Below are positions 8,021 to 16,738 of a stretch of DNA of 64,000 bases, piece after piece. The translations under genes and the position numbers were made by a program. The notes under the pieces were generated by a model. It had not been told where the DNA came from. It was given only the letters and a program-made list of their open reading frames with translations, and made no database searches. The stretch spans positions 124,001-188,000 of the forward strand of contig CAWIMQ010000001.1 in NCBI GenBank assembly GCA_963837265.1, read 5' to 3'. Position 1 is the stretch's first letter, and every line of letters starts with the position of its first letter. This DNA is from DATBLE01 sp963837265 (GTDB taxonomy: Bacteria > Actinomycetota > Thermoleophilia > Gaiellales > Gaiellaceae).

Positions 8021-8798
8021 CATCGCCCGGCTCGACGTCTGGGGCCGCCGGCGCAGCCTCCTCGGCTACTCGGCCGGGATGGCCGTCTACACGCTCGTCG
8101 TGGTCGCGCTCTACCCCGCCTTCAAGGACTCGACCTCGCTCGACGACTTCGTCAAGAGCGATTCGACCGCAGCCGCCCTGTTCGGCGTGAGCGGTCCGCT
8201 GTCGTCACCCGACGGTTGGCTCAACGGCAACATCTACGCGAACTTCCTCCCCTTGCTGATGCTGCTCCTGACGATCGGGTACGGGGCCGCGTCGCTCGCG
8301 GGGCAGGACGAGGACGGCACGTTGTGCCTCGTCGCGTCGCTGCCCGTGCGCCGGGCCGTCATCGTCCTCGAGAAGGCCGGGGCGATGGCGTGGCAGGCGG
8401 CGGTGCTCGCGGCGGCGGTCGGCGCGTGCGTCGTCGTCGGGCGCTCGTTCGACCTGACCATCTCGCTCGGCAACGTCGCATCCGTCTCCGCGGCGGTCTG
8501 GCTGCTGGGGCTCGATCTCGGCCTTCTCGCCATGGCGGTCGGCGCCTTCACCGGGCGGAGGGGCACCGCGCTCGGCGCCGGAACCGCGATCGCAGCCGCC
8601 TCGTACCTGATCAGCTCGCTCGCGCCGGTCGTCTCCTGGATCCGGCCCGCGCGGTATGCGTCGCTCTTCTACTGGTCGGTCGGACACGACCAGATCGGGA
8701 AGGGTGTCGGTGCCGCGGACTACGGCGTGCTGGCCGCCGCCGGGCTCTGCGCCCTCTACGCCGTGGTGATCGCGTTCCGGCGGCTCGACCTCCACTAG
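8010..8798 (+). CDS. ABC-2 type transporter permease
   Basis: Membrane partner of the preceding ATPase, 262 residues with six predicted helices, starting at GTG 8010 inside the ATPase gene. It has a long extracytoplasmic segment after helix 1 (STSLDDFVKSDSTAAALFGV) and a cytoplasmic loop GQDEDGTLCLVASLPVRR, typical of ABC-2 exporter permeases in which the loop meets the ATPase. It is convergent with leuS, whose stop lies 6 bases downstream. The substrate is unknown. Confidence 0.85.
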   Translation: MRADIARLDVWGRRRSLLGYSAGMAVYTLVVVALYPAFKDSTSLDDFVKSDSTAAALFGVSGPLSSPDGWLNGNIYANFLPLLMLLLTIGYGAASLAGQDEDGTLCLVASLPVRRAVIVLEKAGAMAWQAAVLAAAVGACVVVGRSFDLTISLGNVASVSAAVWLLGLDLGLLAMAVGAFTGRRGTALGAGTAIAAASYLISSLAPVVSWIRPARYASLFYWSVGHDQIGKGVGAADYGVLAAAGLCALYAVVIAFRRLDLH

Positions 8799-8803
8799 AC
8801 GCG

Positions 8804-11176
8804 CTAGACCACGAGGTTCACGAGCCTGCCCGGGACGACGATCGTCTGGCGGATCTCCTTGCCGTCGAGGTGTGCCCGGACGCGCTCGGAGCCCTTCGCG
8901 CGCTCGACCAGCTCGTCGTCCGCGAGACCGGTGGGCACCCGCATCCGGTCGCGCACCCGGCCGTTCACCTGGACGACGAGCTCGAAGGACTCGTGCTCGA
9001 GCAGGGCCGGATCGGCGAGCGGCCAGGGCTGCTCCCAGAGCCGCTCGTGGCCGAGCACGCCCCACAGCTCCTCCGTCACGTGCGGCGCCCACGGCTGGAG
9101 GAGCGAGACCGCCGTCCCGGCGGCGAAGCATGCGCCGGGCGCGCCCGGGTCGTCCGCCAGGGCGTTCACCAGCTCCATCACCGCCGCGATCGGCGTGTGG
9201 AACTGCAGCCGCCGGTCGAGGTCGTCGGTGACCCGCCGGATCGTCTCGTGCGCCTTGCGCACCAGCGGCCCGTCGCCGACCTCGTCCGGAGCATGCGCGG
9301 CCACCTCGTGCACCAGCCGCCACAGCCGGCGGACGAACCGCACGATCCCCTCGATCCCGGCGTCCGTCCACTCCATGTCCTGGTCGGCCGGCCCCATGAA
9401 GAGCATGTAGAGCCGGACCGCGTCGGCGCCGTACTCCTCGACAACCGCGTCGGGCCCGGCGACGTTGCCCTTCGTCTTCGACATCTTCGTCCCGCCCATC
9501 GTCACCCAGCCCTGGTGGAAGACGCGCGCGAACGGCTCGCGAAAGCCGACGAGGCCCATCTCGTTCATCACCTTCACGAAGAACCGCGAGTAGAGGAGGT
9601 GGCCCGTCGCGTGATCGATGCCGCCGATGTAGTGGTCGATCGGGCACCAGTAGTCGACGACCCGGCGGTCGAACGGCGCCTCCGCGTCGTGAGGGTCGAC
9701 GTAGCGGAGGAAGTACCAGGACGAGTCGACGAAGGTGTCCATCGTGTCCGCCTCGCGGGCCCCGGGCCCGCCGCAGCGCGGGCACGGCACGTACATCCAC
9801 TCCTCGTTGCTGGCGAGCGGCGGCACGCCCTTCGGCCGGTAGTCGTCGACTTCGGGAAGGAGCACGGGCAGCTCGTCGTCGGGCACGGGCACGAGACCGC
9901 ACTGCTCGCAGTGGACGATCGGGATCGGGCAGCCCCAGTAGCGCTGCCGGGAGAAGCTCCAGTCCCGGAGGCGGTACGAAACCGCGGGAGCGCCCCGCCC
10001 CTCCGCCCGCAGCCTCTCGACGATCGCGCGCTTCGCCTCCTCGAACGGCAGCCCGTCGAACCCGTCCGAGTTGATCAGCACGCCGTCCTCGTCGACCACC
10101 TCGACGATCGGGATGCCGAACGTCTCCGCGAACTCCCGGTCGCGCTCGTCGTGGGCGGGGACGGCCATGATCGCGCCGGTGCCGTAGTCCATCAGCACGT
10201 AGTCGGCGATCCAGAGCGGCAGCCGCTCGCCGTTCACCGGGTTCGTCGCGTGGTGACCGGTGAAGACGCCGGTCTTCTCGGTCTCGGCGGAGCGCTCCTC
10301 GGTCGTCTTCTGTCCCGTCCGGCGTACGTACTCGAGGACCTCGTCGTTCGCGACCCGCTCGACCAGCGGGTGCTCGGGGGCGAGCACGAAGAACGTCGCT
10401 CCGTACAGCGTGTCGGGCCGGGTCGTGAAGACCGGGACGTCCGTGTCGAGCTCCTCGACCCGGAAGAGGATCTCGGCACCCTCGCTGCGCCCGATCCAGT
10501 TGCGCTGGATCGTCTTCGTCCGCTCCGGCCACGAGCCGCCGGGCGGCAGGTCGTAGCGGAGCAGCTCGTCCGCGTAGGCGGTGATCTTGAAGAACCACTG
10601 CTCGAGGTTGCGCAGCTCGACGGGCGTCCCGCACCGCTCGCAGCGGCCGTCGATCACGTACTCGTTCGCGACCACGGTCTGGTCGTGCGGGCACCAGTTC
10701 ACGGGCGCCGCTCTCCTGTAGGCGAGCCCGCGCTCGAAGAAGCGGAGGAAGAGCCACTGCGTCCAGCGGTAGAAGCCGGGCTGGTGCGCGCCGACCTCGC
10801 GGTCCCAGTCGATCGCCCAGCCGAGCCGCTTCATCTGCCCGCGGATCTCGACGATGTTGCGCTCGACGATCTCGCGCGGGTGGCCGCCCTCGCGGATCGC
10901 CGCGTTCTCGGCCGGCAGGCCGAACGAGTCCCAGCCCATCGGGCGCAGCACCGACCAGCCGTTGCGCCGGCGGAAGTGCGTGAGGACGTCGCCCATCGTG
11001 TAGTTGAGGACGTGGCCCATGTGCAGCGTCCCGGACGGGTACGGCAGCATCTCGAGCTGGTACCAGTGGTTGGCCGGCTCCTCGCCGGGCGGCGGATTCG
11101 AGGTGTGGAAAGCCTGCTCGGCCTCCCAGACGCGCTGCCACCTGGCCTCGATTGCTTGGGGTTCGTATCGGTCCAC
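8804..11176 (-). CDS. leuS: Leucyl-tRNA synthetase
   Basis: Class I aminoacyl-tRNA synthetase that charges tRNA-Leu. The 790 residues contain the HIGH-type motif PYPSGTLHMGHV (about 46-57), a zinc-knuckle-like segment CERCGTPVEL, the CP1 editing domain (TTRPDTLYGATFFVL), the leucine-specific region, and the KMSKS-type loop KMSKTKGN (about 563). The C-terminal anticodon-binding and tail domains are present, so the length is normal. The start is GTG at 11176. A leader with a tiny Leu-containing reading frame and a strong hairpin lies directly upstream, which suggests attenuation control. Confidence 0.97.
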   Translation of the reverse strand: MDRYEPQAIEARWQRVWEAEQAFHTSNPPPGEEPANHWYQLEMLPYPSGTLHMGHVLNYTMGDVLTHFRRRNGWSVLRPMGWDSFGLPAENAAIREGGHPREIVERNIVEIRGQMKRLGWAIDWDREVGAHQPGFYRWTQWLFLRFFERGLAYRRAAPVNWCPHDQTVVANEYVIDGRCERCGTPVELRNLEQWFFKITAYADELLRYDLPPGGSWPERTKTIQRNWIGRSEGAEILFRVEELDTDVPVFTTRPDTLYGATFFVLAPEHPLVERVANDEVLEYVRRTGQKTTEERSAETEKTGVFTGHHATNPVNGERLPLWIADYVLMDYGTGAIMAVPAHDERDREFAETFGIPIVEVVDEDGVLINSDGFDGLPFEEAKRAIVERLRAEGRGAPAVSYRLRDWSFSRQRYWGCPIPIVHCEQCGLVPVPDDELPVLLPEVDDYRPKGVPPLASNEEWMYVPCPRCGGPGAREADTMDTFVDSSWYFLRYVDPHDAEAPFDRRVVDYWCPIDHYIGGIDHATGHLLYSRFFVKVMNEMGLVGFREPFARVFHQGWVTMGGTKMSKTKGNVAGPDAVVEEYGADAVRLYMLFMGPADQDMEWTDAGIEGIVRFVRRLWRLVHEVAAHAPDEVGDGPLVRKAHETIRRVTDDLDRRLQFHTPIAAVMELVNALADDPGAPGACFAAGTAVSLLQPWAPHVTEELWGVLGHERLWEQPWPLADPALLEHESFELVVQVNGRVRDRMRVPTGLADDELVERAKGSERVRAHLDGKEIRQTIVVPGRLVNLVV

Positions 11177-11191
11177 GGCTCTTGAAACGAA

Positions 11192-11215
11192 ACGACCTCT
11201 CGATCGAGAGGTCGT
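11192..11215 (-). terminator. Terminator-like hairpin (putative attenuator) ahead of leuS
   Basis: A perfect 24-base palindrome, 12-bp arms with no mismatch (left arm ACGACCTCTCGA). On the minus strand it is followed at once by TTCGTTTC, a U-rich run, so it reads as a rho-independent terminator pointing into leuS. It ends 15 bases before the leuS start, which places it as a leader attenuator rather than the end of another gene; the plus-strand side has no U-tract. Confidence 0.6.
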
Positions 11216-11254
11216 GGGAAGCTGGCGCGGCTGCGGCCGCGTTCGCCTCCTGCC

Positions 11255-11275
11255 CTATGCGAGCAGCTGCTTCAT
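11255..11275 (-). CDS. Putative leucine leader peptide MKQLLA
   Basis: On the minus strand ATG-AAG-CAG-CTG-CTC-GCA-TAG encodes MKQLLA with two adjacent leucine codons, 40 bases before the terminator-like hairpin and 79 bases before the leuS start. A short Leu-rich frame upstream of a hairpin is the layout of ribosome-mediated attenuators. There is no clear ribosome site, but the candidate promoter would start transcription at or next to the ATG, allowing leaderless translation. Two Leu codons could occur by chance, so this is a proposal. Confidence 0.4.
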   Translation of the reverse strand: MKQLLA

Positions 11276-11283
11276 CGCCCAAG

Positions 11284-11310
11284 ATGGTACTGCATGGGCG
11301 TTCTGGACAA
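11284..11310 (-). promoter_or_regulatory. Candidate leuS promoter
   Basis: On the minus strand TTGTCC (11310-11305) and TACCAT (11289-11284) are separated by 15 bases, short of the ideal 17. TACCAT fits the actinobacterial -10 pattern TAnnnT. Initiation about 8 bases downstream would fall at the ATG of the putative leader peptide. Confidence 0.3.
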
Positions 11311-11331
11311 CGACGAGAGAGCGTGGCGGGC

Positions 11332-11928
11332 GTGACGGGCGAGTCGCGCCTCGTCGCGACCGAGTCCGGGCTGGTGCCGCAGGGCGACGGCTGGTTCGTC
11401 GTCTCGGTCCGCGACGCGGCGTGGATGGTCAACGACGCCTTCGGCGCCCGCTGCGCCTTCGAGGCCGCGGTCCCGCTGGTTCGCGACCGGCCCGACCTCG
11501 AGCCCCGGCAGTTCCCCGAGCTCGGCTTCAAGCTGGCCGTGCTCGAGCCGGGAAAGCCCAGCACCCTCTACCACGCCGAGTCGCAGCAGGAGGACTTCCT
11601 CGTCCTCGCCGGCGAGTGTCTCGCGATCGTCGAGGGCGAGGAGCGTGCGCTCCGCGCCTGGGACTTCGTCCATTGCCCCGCCGGAACGGCCCACACCTTC
11701 GTCGGCGCGGGCGACGGGCCGTGCGTGCTGGTGATGACGGGCGCGCGTCGCGACGAAGGGACCATCCTCTACCGTGAGTCCGGGGTCGCGCTGCGCTACA
11801 GGGCGGGCGTCGAGACCGAGACGGACTCGCCGCGCGAGGCGTACGACCCGTATCCGCACTGGCGTCCCGGCCGGCCCGAGGGGTGGGCCGCGCTGCCGTG
11901 GGGTGTAAGCGCCGCCGGCAAAGCGTGA
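11332..11928 (+). CDS. Cupin-domain protein
   Basis: About 198 residues with a central double-stranded beta-helix. The cupin motifs can be read as GKPSTLYHAESQQEDFLVLAGE and, after the intermotif loop, DFVHCPAGTAHTF, giving His and Glu ligands for a metal. Such single-domain cupins act as small-molecule enzymes or binding proteins; nothing points to a specific reaction. GTG at 11332 is chosen because the GAGAG at 11315-11319 is too close to the alternative GTG at 11323. The stop overlaps the lysA start (TGATG), so the two are probably co-transcribed. Confidence 0.75.
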   Translation: MTGESRLVATESGLVPQGDGWFVVSVRDAAWMVNDAFGARCAFEAAVPLVRDRPDLEPRQFPELGFKLAVLEPGKPSTLYHAESQQEDFLVLAGECLAIVEGEERALRAWDFVHCPAGTAHTFVGAGDGPCVLVMTGARRDEGTILYRESGVALRYRAGVETETDSPREAYDPYPHWRPGRPEGWAALPWGVSAAGKA

Positions 11929-13190
11929 TGCTCGAGCTCTTCCCGCATACCGCGAGAGTCGACGGCGGCGCGCTCGAGATCGGGGGCGTGCGCGCAGCCG
12001 CGCTGGCCGAGGAGCACGGCACGCCGCTCGTCGTCTACTGCGCCGAGACGGTGCGGGAGGCGGCGCGGTCGTGGCGCCGCGGCGCGCCGGAGGCGACGAT
12101 CGTCTACGGGACGAAGGCGTTCCCCAACGTCGCCCTGATGCGGCTGCTGACGGAGGAGGGGATCGGCGCCGACGTCTCCACCCTGGGCGAGCTCCGCTTC
12201 GCCCAGGCGGCGGGGGTGCCGGCGGGAACGCTCGTCGTCCACGGGAACAACAAGTCGGACGAGGAGCTTCGCGCCGCGGCCGACGCCGACGCGTGGCTGG
12301 TGGTGATGGACGAGCCTGGAGAGGTCGAGCGGTGCGTCGCCGCCGGGGTGCGGCGCGTGCTGGTGCGGGTCACGCCCGGGATCGAGGCCGAGACCCACGC
12401 CGCGATCCGGACGGGCCACGCCGGCTCGAAGTTCGGCGTGCCGCCTGAGGACGCGCTCGGCGTGATCTCCGCCGCGCGCGAGGCCGGCCTCGACATCCTC
12501 GGACTGCACGTCCACCTGGGCTCCCAGCTCGTGGACGACGCGCCGGCCAGAACGGCGGTGGCGTGGCTGGCCGAGTTCTGCGCCGAGGCGCGGGCGTCGC
12601 TCGGCTGGACGCCCGAGGTCGTCAACCTGGGCGGCGGCCTCGGGATCCGGCACGCCCCGGACGATCCCGGCGCGCCCGCCCCGGACGCGTACGCGAGCGG
12701 GCTGGTCGCCCGGCTCGTTGACGCCTGGTCGGTGCAGCGCCTGCCCCGGCCCCACGTGGTCTTCGAGCCGGGCCGGTCGCTGGTCGGGCGGGCCGGCGTC
12801 ACGCTGTACCGGGTCGGCGTCGTGAAACGGTCGGGCGGCACGACGTGGGTGGCGGTCGACGGCGGCATGAGCGACAACCCGCGTCCGGCGCTGTACGGCG
12901 CGCGCTACTCGGCCCTGCTGGCGAACCGGGCCGACGAGCCCGCGGCCGGCACCTTCGCCGTGTGTGGCAAGCACTGCGAGTCGGGCGACGTTCTGATCGA
13001 GCGGGCAGCGCTTCCCGAGCCGCGCCCGGGCGACCTGCTGGCGGTGCCGGCGACGGGGGCGTACACGCTCGCGATGGCGTCCAACTACAACGTGCTCCCG
13101 AGACCCGCCGCGGTCCTCGCCGCGTCGGGGAGCGCGCACCTGATCCGCCGCGCCGAGACCACGGGCTCGCTCCTCTCGGGCGAGGCTTGA
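11928..13190 (+). CDS. lysA: Diaminopimelate decarboxylase (LysA-type)
   Basis: PLP-dependent enzyme converting meso-diaminopimelate to lysine, the last lysine-biosynthesis step. The 420 residues carry the PLP lysine in YGTKAFPN (about 60-67), HGNNKS, LGLHVHLGSQL, the phosphate-binding VNLGGGLGI, FEPGRSLVG, and the active-site cysteine motif GKHCESGDVL. This is the order of the alanine-racemase-like barrel followed by the C-terminal beta domain. ATG at 11928 overlaps the cupin stop. A related ornithine-type or carboxynorspermidine-type decarboxylase is a less likely alternative. Confidence 0.88.
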   Translation: MLELFPHTARVDGGALEIGGVRAAALAEEHGTPLVVYCAETVREAARSWRRGAPEATIVYGTKAFPNVALMRLLTEEGIGADVSTLGELRFAQAAGVPAGTLVVHGNNKSDEELRAAADADAWLVVMDEPGEVERCVAAGVRRVLVRVTPGIEAETHAAIRTGHAGSKFGVPPEDALGVISAAREAGLDILGLHVHLGSQLVDDAPARTAVAWLAEFCAEARASLGWTPEVVNLGGGLGIRHAPDDPGAPAPDAYASGLVARLVDAWSVQRLPRPHVVFEPGRSLVGRAGVTLYRVGVVKRSGGTTWVAVDGGMSDNPRPALYGARYSALLANRADEPAAGTFAVCGKHCESGDVLIERAALPEPRPGDLLAVPATGAYTLAMASNYNVLPRPAAVLAASGSAHLIRRAETTGSLLSGEA

Positions 13191-13279
13191 CTCCGGCCGG
13201 TCCGCGCGGCCGTCCGGCGCGTGCTCCGGGCTCGCGGGCTCGAGCTCACCGCCGCAGCGGCGGGACGTACAGTGTCCGC

Positions 13280-13600
13280 ATGGAGCGTCTGGCGCTGGTC
13301 GCCCGGCTGAAGCCGGGAACGCAGCCTCGAGCGGAAGAGCTGATCGCGAAGGGCCCGCCGTTCGACCTGCGGCAGAGCCGGTTCGTCCGGCACAGCGTCT
13401 TCCTGTCGGCGACCGAGGTCGTGTTCGTGTTCGAGGCACCCCAGGTCGAATGGCTCGTCACCGCCCTCGTCGACGACCCGTTCCAGTGGATGGTCGTCGA
13501 TGCGCTCGCCGCCTGGCGCCCGCTCGTCGACGGCCGACCGCGGATCGCGCGCGAACGGTTCTCCTGGGAGTCCGACCGCCCCGTGGTGGACGATTCGTGA
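13280..13600 (+). CDS. Conserved hypothetical protein, ferredoxin-like fold suspected
   Basis: A 106-residue soluble protein beginning MERLALVARLKPGTQPRAEEL. The pattern of a first strand, a helix, then SVFLSATEVVFVFEAP resembles small alpha/beta dimeric-barrel (antibiotic-biosynthesis-monooxygenase-like) proteins, but no catalytic residue can be named. It is transcribed alone, about 90 bases after lysA. Confidence 0.6.
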   Translation: MERLALVARLKPGTQPRAEELIAKGPPFDLRQSRFVRHSVFLSATEVVFVFEAPQVEWLVTALVDDPFQWMVVDALAAWRPLVDGRPRIARERFSWESDRPVVDDS

Positions 13601-13666
13601 CGAGGCGGCTCCGCGCGGGCTCGTGAAGCACCGCGGGTGTGGCCTCGTATCCTGCGTCAACCTGAG

Positions 13667-13691
13667 TCATAATCCGCACAAAGGTTTGACT
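13667..13691 (+). promoter_or_regulatory. AT-rich candidate promoter region upstream of the 13727 gene
   Basis: The local AT content is unusual for the window. It contains CATAAT (a possible -10) and, slightly downstream, TTGACT at 13686-13691 (a possible -35, but with no good -10 at 17 bases). The region probably drives the small gene at 13727; the exact elements are uncertain. Confidence 0.25.
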
Positions 13692-13726
13692 TTTCTGCAC
13701 AAAAAGCCGATGACAAGAGTGAGATC

Positions 13727-14077
13727 ATGAACACGCCGCTCTCCGGTCCGATGGGCGACGACTCCGAGTTCGTCGCCGAGATCTCCAGAGTCGAGGCGGA
13801 GGCCGGTCCCCTTTCCGCCGCGGTGATCGAGACGCGTTGGCAGCTCCGTCTCCAGGCCCGCCGATGCGTTGCCGGGGAGCACACCTACACCTGGTCCGGG
13901 CAGATCGTCGACCTGCCCGGCGGCTCTCCCCATCAGGTCATGGTCTGCGCCTGCGCGGCGCTGCACGACGACTCGACGTTCTCCCCGAGGATCGTCGGCC
14001 CGCTCCACACCCCGCAGAACGCGGCCAAGCGCCTGTGGAGCGAGCTCGAGCTGAAGGAGAGCGCACCGCCGGCCTGA
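13727..14077 (+). CDS. Hypothetical protein
   Basis: A 116-residue soluble protein starting at ATG 13727, with no recognised motif. It contains WQLRLQARRCVAGEHTYTW and a cysteine pair in VMVCACAAL. It converges on the GH65 gene; the 29-base gap and the flanking GC-rich inverted repeats (about 14070-14107) may form a shared terminator. I cannot assign a function. Confidence 0.5.
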   Translation: MNTPLSGPMGDDSEFVAEISRVEAEAGPLSAAVIETRWQLRLQARRCVAGEHTYTWSGQIVDLPGGSPHQVMVCACAALHDDSTFSPRIVGPLHTPQNAAKRLWSELELKESAPPA

Positions 14078-14106
14078 CCGGCCGGGCCGGCGGCGCGGCC
14101 GGCCGG

Positions 14107-16629
14107 CTACGGGGCGGCCCAGCGCTCGCGGCGGCGCTCGAAGCGGATCCCGGACGTCGTGGCCAGCGTCGGGCCAGCGGTCCCGGCCACGTGTACGGCC
14201 GCCGGGGGATCGGCGGCGACGGCAAGGCCGCCACGCTCGACGCGGACGCGGACGCGACTGCCGCGGAAGCGGACACTGAACCCTAGGGCGGTCCAGTCCG
14301 CGGGCAGCCTGGGGTCGATCCGAAGCGCGTCTTGGGCCGGTCGCAGCCCGGCGAACCCGAACGCGAGCGCCTGCCAGACGCTTCCCATGGTCGCGAGATG
14401 CAGCCCCTCGGCGGTGTTGCCGGTGAGATCGTCGAGGTCCAACCGGCCCGCGGTACGAAGGCTGCCGACCGCCTCCTCCAGCAGCCCGGCGCGCGCGAGC
14501 AGCCCGGCGTGGATGCCGGCCGAGAGCGAGCTGCCGTGTGTCGTCCGCGGCTCGTAGAAGAGCAGGTTCGGCAGCAGCGAGCCCGGCACGGTCTCCTCGG
14601 CGACGAGGTGATGGAGCATCAGGACGTCCGTCTGCTTGACGATCTGCGCCTGCCGCAGCCGCCCGCGCTCGATCAGGGACTCCGCCGCCAGCGGGCGCCG
14701 CGACAGGACGCTCTCGGCCACGAGCGGCTCGAGCTTGAAGAACCCGGCGAACTGCTCGTACAGGCCGGTCTCGGGGTCGTGGCCGTCGACGAGCGAGCCG
14801 GCCGCACGCAGCCAGCTCTCACGCTCCTCGCCCGTGACCCCACCCGACCCCTCGGGAACGAGCGTGGCCGCCCGCCGGAGATTCCAGCGGGCCATCACGT
14901 TCGTGTAAGCGTTGTCGTCCACCGGCTCGTGGTACTCGTCCGGCCCGATCACACCGTAGATGTGCCCCCGCCCGTCGCCGTCGAGCCTGATCCGCGACGC
15001 CCAGTAGCGGGCGGTCTCGACGAGCAGCTCCCGGCCCGGCCCGGCGGCGAACTCCTCGTCGCCGGTCCAGTCCTCGTAGCAGGCCGACGCCCACGCGACG
15101 TCCGCGGTCACGTGCTCCTCGAAGAGACCGGTCCTGATCGGGATCACCCGCCCGCTGCGATCGTGGACGAGCGGAGGGGTGACGTCCTCTCCCACGGCCG
15201 CCGACTCCCACGGGAACCGCGCTCCCGCCCGACCGCTCCTCCTCGCCGCTGCCTGCGCGACCGGCAGGCGGCGAATCCGGTACTCGAGCATCGCCCTCGC
15301 CGCCGGCGGGTGCGTCGCGGCGAGGAACGGAAGCACGAAGACGTCGCTGTCCCAGAACACATGCCCCCGGTATGCGGGCCCGCTCAGGCCGCGGGCGCCC
15401 ACCGCGGCCTCGCCCGAGTCGGCGACCGAGGCGATCAGGTGGAAGAGCGCGAAGCGGACGGCGAGCTGGAGCTCGGGGTCTCCCTCGACGACCACGTCCG
15501 CGTTCTCCCACCGGCGCGCCCAGGCACGCCGATGCTCGGCCAGGAGCCGGTCGAAGCCCGCCTCCCGGGCGCCGGCCAGGTCGGCGCGGGCGCCATCCAC
15601 CGGGGCCGCCTCGCCGTCGCCGGCCCGATAGACGGCGACGCGGTCCAGCCGGCCGAGCGGGCCGAACTCGAGGTGCTCCTCGGCGGCCGCCACGCCGACC
15701 CGGCCTGCGCCCGTGCCCATCCGCGCGAGCGCGACCCCGTCCTCCCGGCTCACCTCCGCCTGCGCCTGGGCGGTCGCCGCCAGGGGCGTGCTCTCCGCCA
15801 GGAGCGACACGGGCGCCTCGGCGCGGAGCACCGCGCACCCGGGCCGCGCGAGCGACGAGAAGAGCACCGCCGAAACGCCGCTCCCGTCCGCGAGGCCGAG
15901 GTCCTGGCGGACCAGCCCGGCACGGAGGTCGAGGACACGCCGGATCGCCCCCTGGCCGAGCTCGCCCGGAAGGAGGTTCCAGGCCACGCATTCGAGGAGC
16001 GCGGTCCGGGCACCCTCTCCTTCGTACACGGCTGCGAGAACGCGCGGCGCCGCGGCCGGATGGGCGAGGACGGGACAGCCCGGTGTCCCGACGAGCCCGT
16101 CGGCGAGCGTCAGCAGGGTTGCGCACGCGGGCTCGCGCTCCGGGTCGAGGCCGTCCAGCTCGAGCGTCCAGCCGGGCTCCGCCGCGACCCGGGGCAGCTC
16201 GAGCTGCTCCCGCCGGGCGAGCTGATCCTCGAGCAGCTCCAGCGGCCCGGGCTCCCCCTCGGCGAGGAGGAGGGCTCCGCGCGGGTCGATGCCCCGGCCC
16301 CGGAGCTCGGCGAGCAGCCGGGGCCCGGAGCCGAAATCGCCCCCGACGCCGATCCGGACCGGGCCCCCGGGACCGACGACGAAGATCTCCGCGCCCCCGT
16401 CCGGGCAGAGGTAGAGGCATCCCGGCCCCGCGGGGCGCGCGGCGAGCCGGCCGTCGACCTCGTCGAGCTTCCTCGTGCTGACGAAGCCGATGTCGAACCC
16501 GCGCCCGCAGAGCTGCTCGACGACCTGCCGGAGGCGCTCCACGGGCGTCCTGCGGGCCAGAGCCGCGTCCCAGTCGAGAATGGCCGCCTCGAAGCGCCCC
16601 ACGGGCCCGGCGTCGGTCGACGCGCGCAT
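14107..16629 (-). CDS. GH65 family glycoside phosphorylase/hydrolase with N-terminal HAD-like domain
   Basis: Family GH65 enzymes cleave alpha-glucosides such as trehalose, maltose or kojibiose, usually by phosphorolysis. The catalytic domain shows VIGPDEYHEPVDDNAYTN (general-acid Glu), the phosphate-site motif KQTDVLML, FWDSDVFVLPFL, and a C-terminal beta domain, for 840 residues in all. About 150 N-terminal residues before the GH65 beta-sandwich look like a degenerate HAD phosphatase: LDWDAAL (DxD position), VST, and a CPDGGAE segment. ATG at 16629 has AAGGTGG 8 bases upstream. The donor sugar cannot be read, but the trehalose genes at 45-59 kb make an alpha-glucosyl disaccharide likely. 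Confidence 0.85.
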   Translation of the reverse strand: MRASTDAGPVGRFEAAILDWDAALARRTPVERLRQVVEQLCGRGFDIGFVSTRKLDEVDGRLAARPAGPGCLYLCPDGGAEIFVVGPGGPVRIGVGGDFGSGPRLLAELRGRGIDPRGALLLAEGEPGPLELLEDQLARREQLELPRVAAEPGWTLELDGLDPEREPACATLLTLADGLVGTPGCPVLAHPAAAPRVLAAVYEGEGARTALLECVAWNLLPGELGQGAIRRVLDLRAGLVRQDLGLADGSGVSAVLFSSLARPGCAVLRAEAPVSLLAESTPLAATAQAQAEVSREDGVALARMGTGAGRVGVAAAEEHLEFGPLGRLDRVAVYRAGDGEAAPVDGARADLAGAREAGFDRLLAEHRRAWARRWENADVVVEGDPELQLAVRFALFHLIASVADSGEAAVGARGLSGPAYRGHVFWDSDVFVLPFLAATHPPAARAMLEYRIRRLPVAQAAARRSGRAGARFPWESAAVGEDVTPPLVHDRSGRVIPIRTGLFEEHVTADVAWASACYEDWTGDEEFAAGPGRELLVETARYWASRIRLDGDGRGHIYGVIGPDEYHEPVDDNAYTNVMARWNLRRAATLVPEGSGGVTGEERESWLRAAGSLVDGHDPETGLYEQFAGFFKLEPLVAESVLSRRPLAAESLIERGRLRQAQIVKQTDVLMLHHLVAEETVPGSLLPNLLFYEPRTTHGSSLSAGIHAGLLARAGLLEEAVGSLRTAGRLDLDDLTGNTAEGLHLATMGSVWQALAFGFAGLRPAQDALRIDPRLPADWTALGFSVRFRGSRVRVRVERGGLAVAADPPAAVHVAGTAGPTLATTSGIRFERRRERWAAP

Positions 16630-16738
16630 GCGATCCGCCCACCTTACTACCCGGACCGAAGCCGGCTCAGCCGTCGAGGAGACGCCCTCGGCCGCCTGCC
16701 TTCTGGACGATCGTGACTTGCCGGGGCATGATCGGTCG

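Noticed and set aside
8216..11185. Very long open frame on the plus strand opposite leuS
   Set aside because: Arises from the GC-rich codon bias of leuS read in antisense. It has no recognisable domain, while leuS shows all synthetase motifs.
11176..11331. T-box riboswitch upstream of leuS
   Set aside because: No T-box core sequence or stem I pattern could be found. The visible elements fit a leader peptide and terminator better.
14332..16716. Long open frame on the plus strand opposite the GH65 gene
   Set aside because: Antisense shadow rich in Arg, Pro and Glu with no fold pattern. The opposite strand carries clear GH65 motifs.
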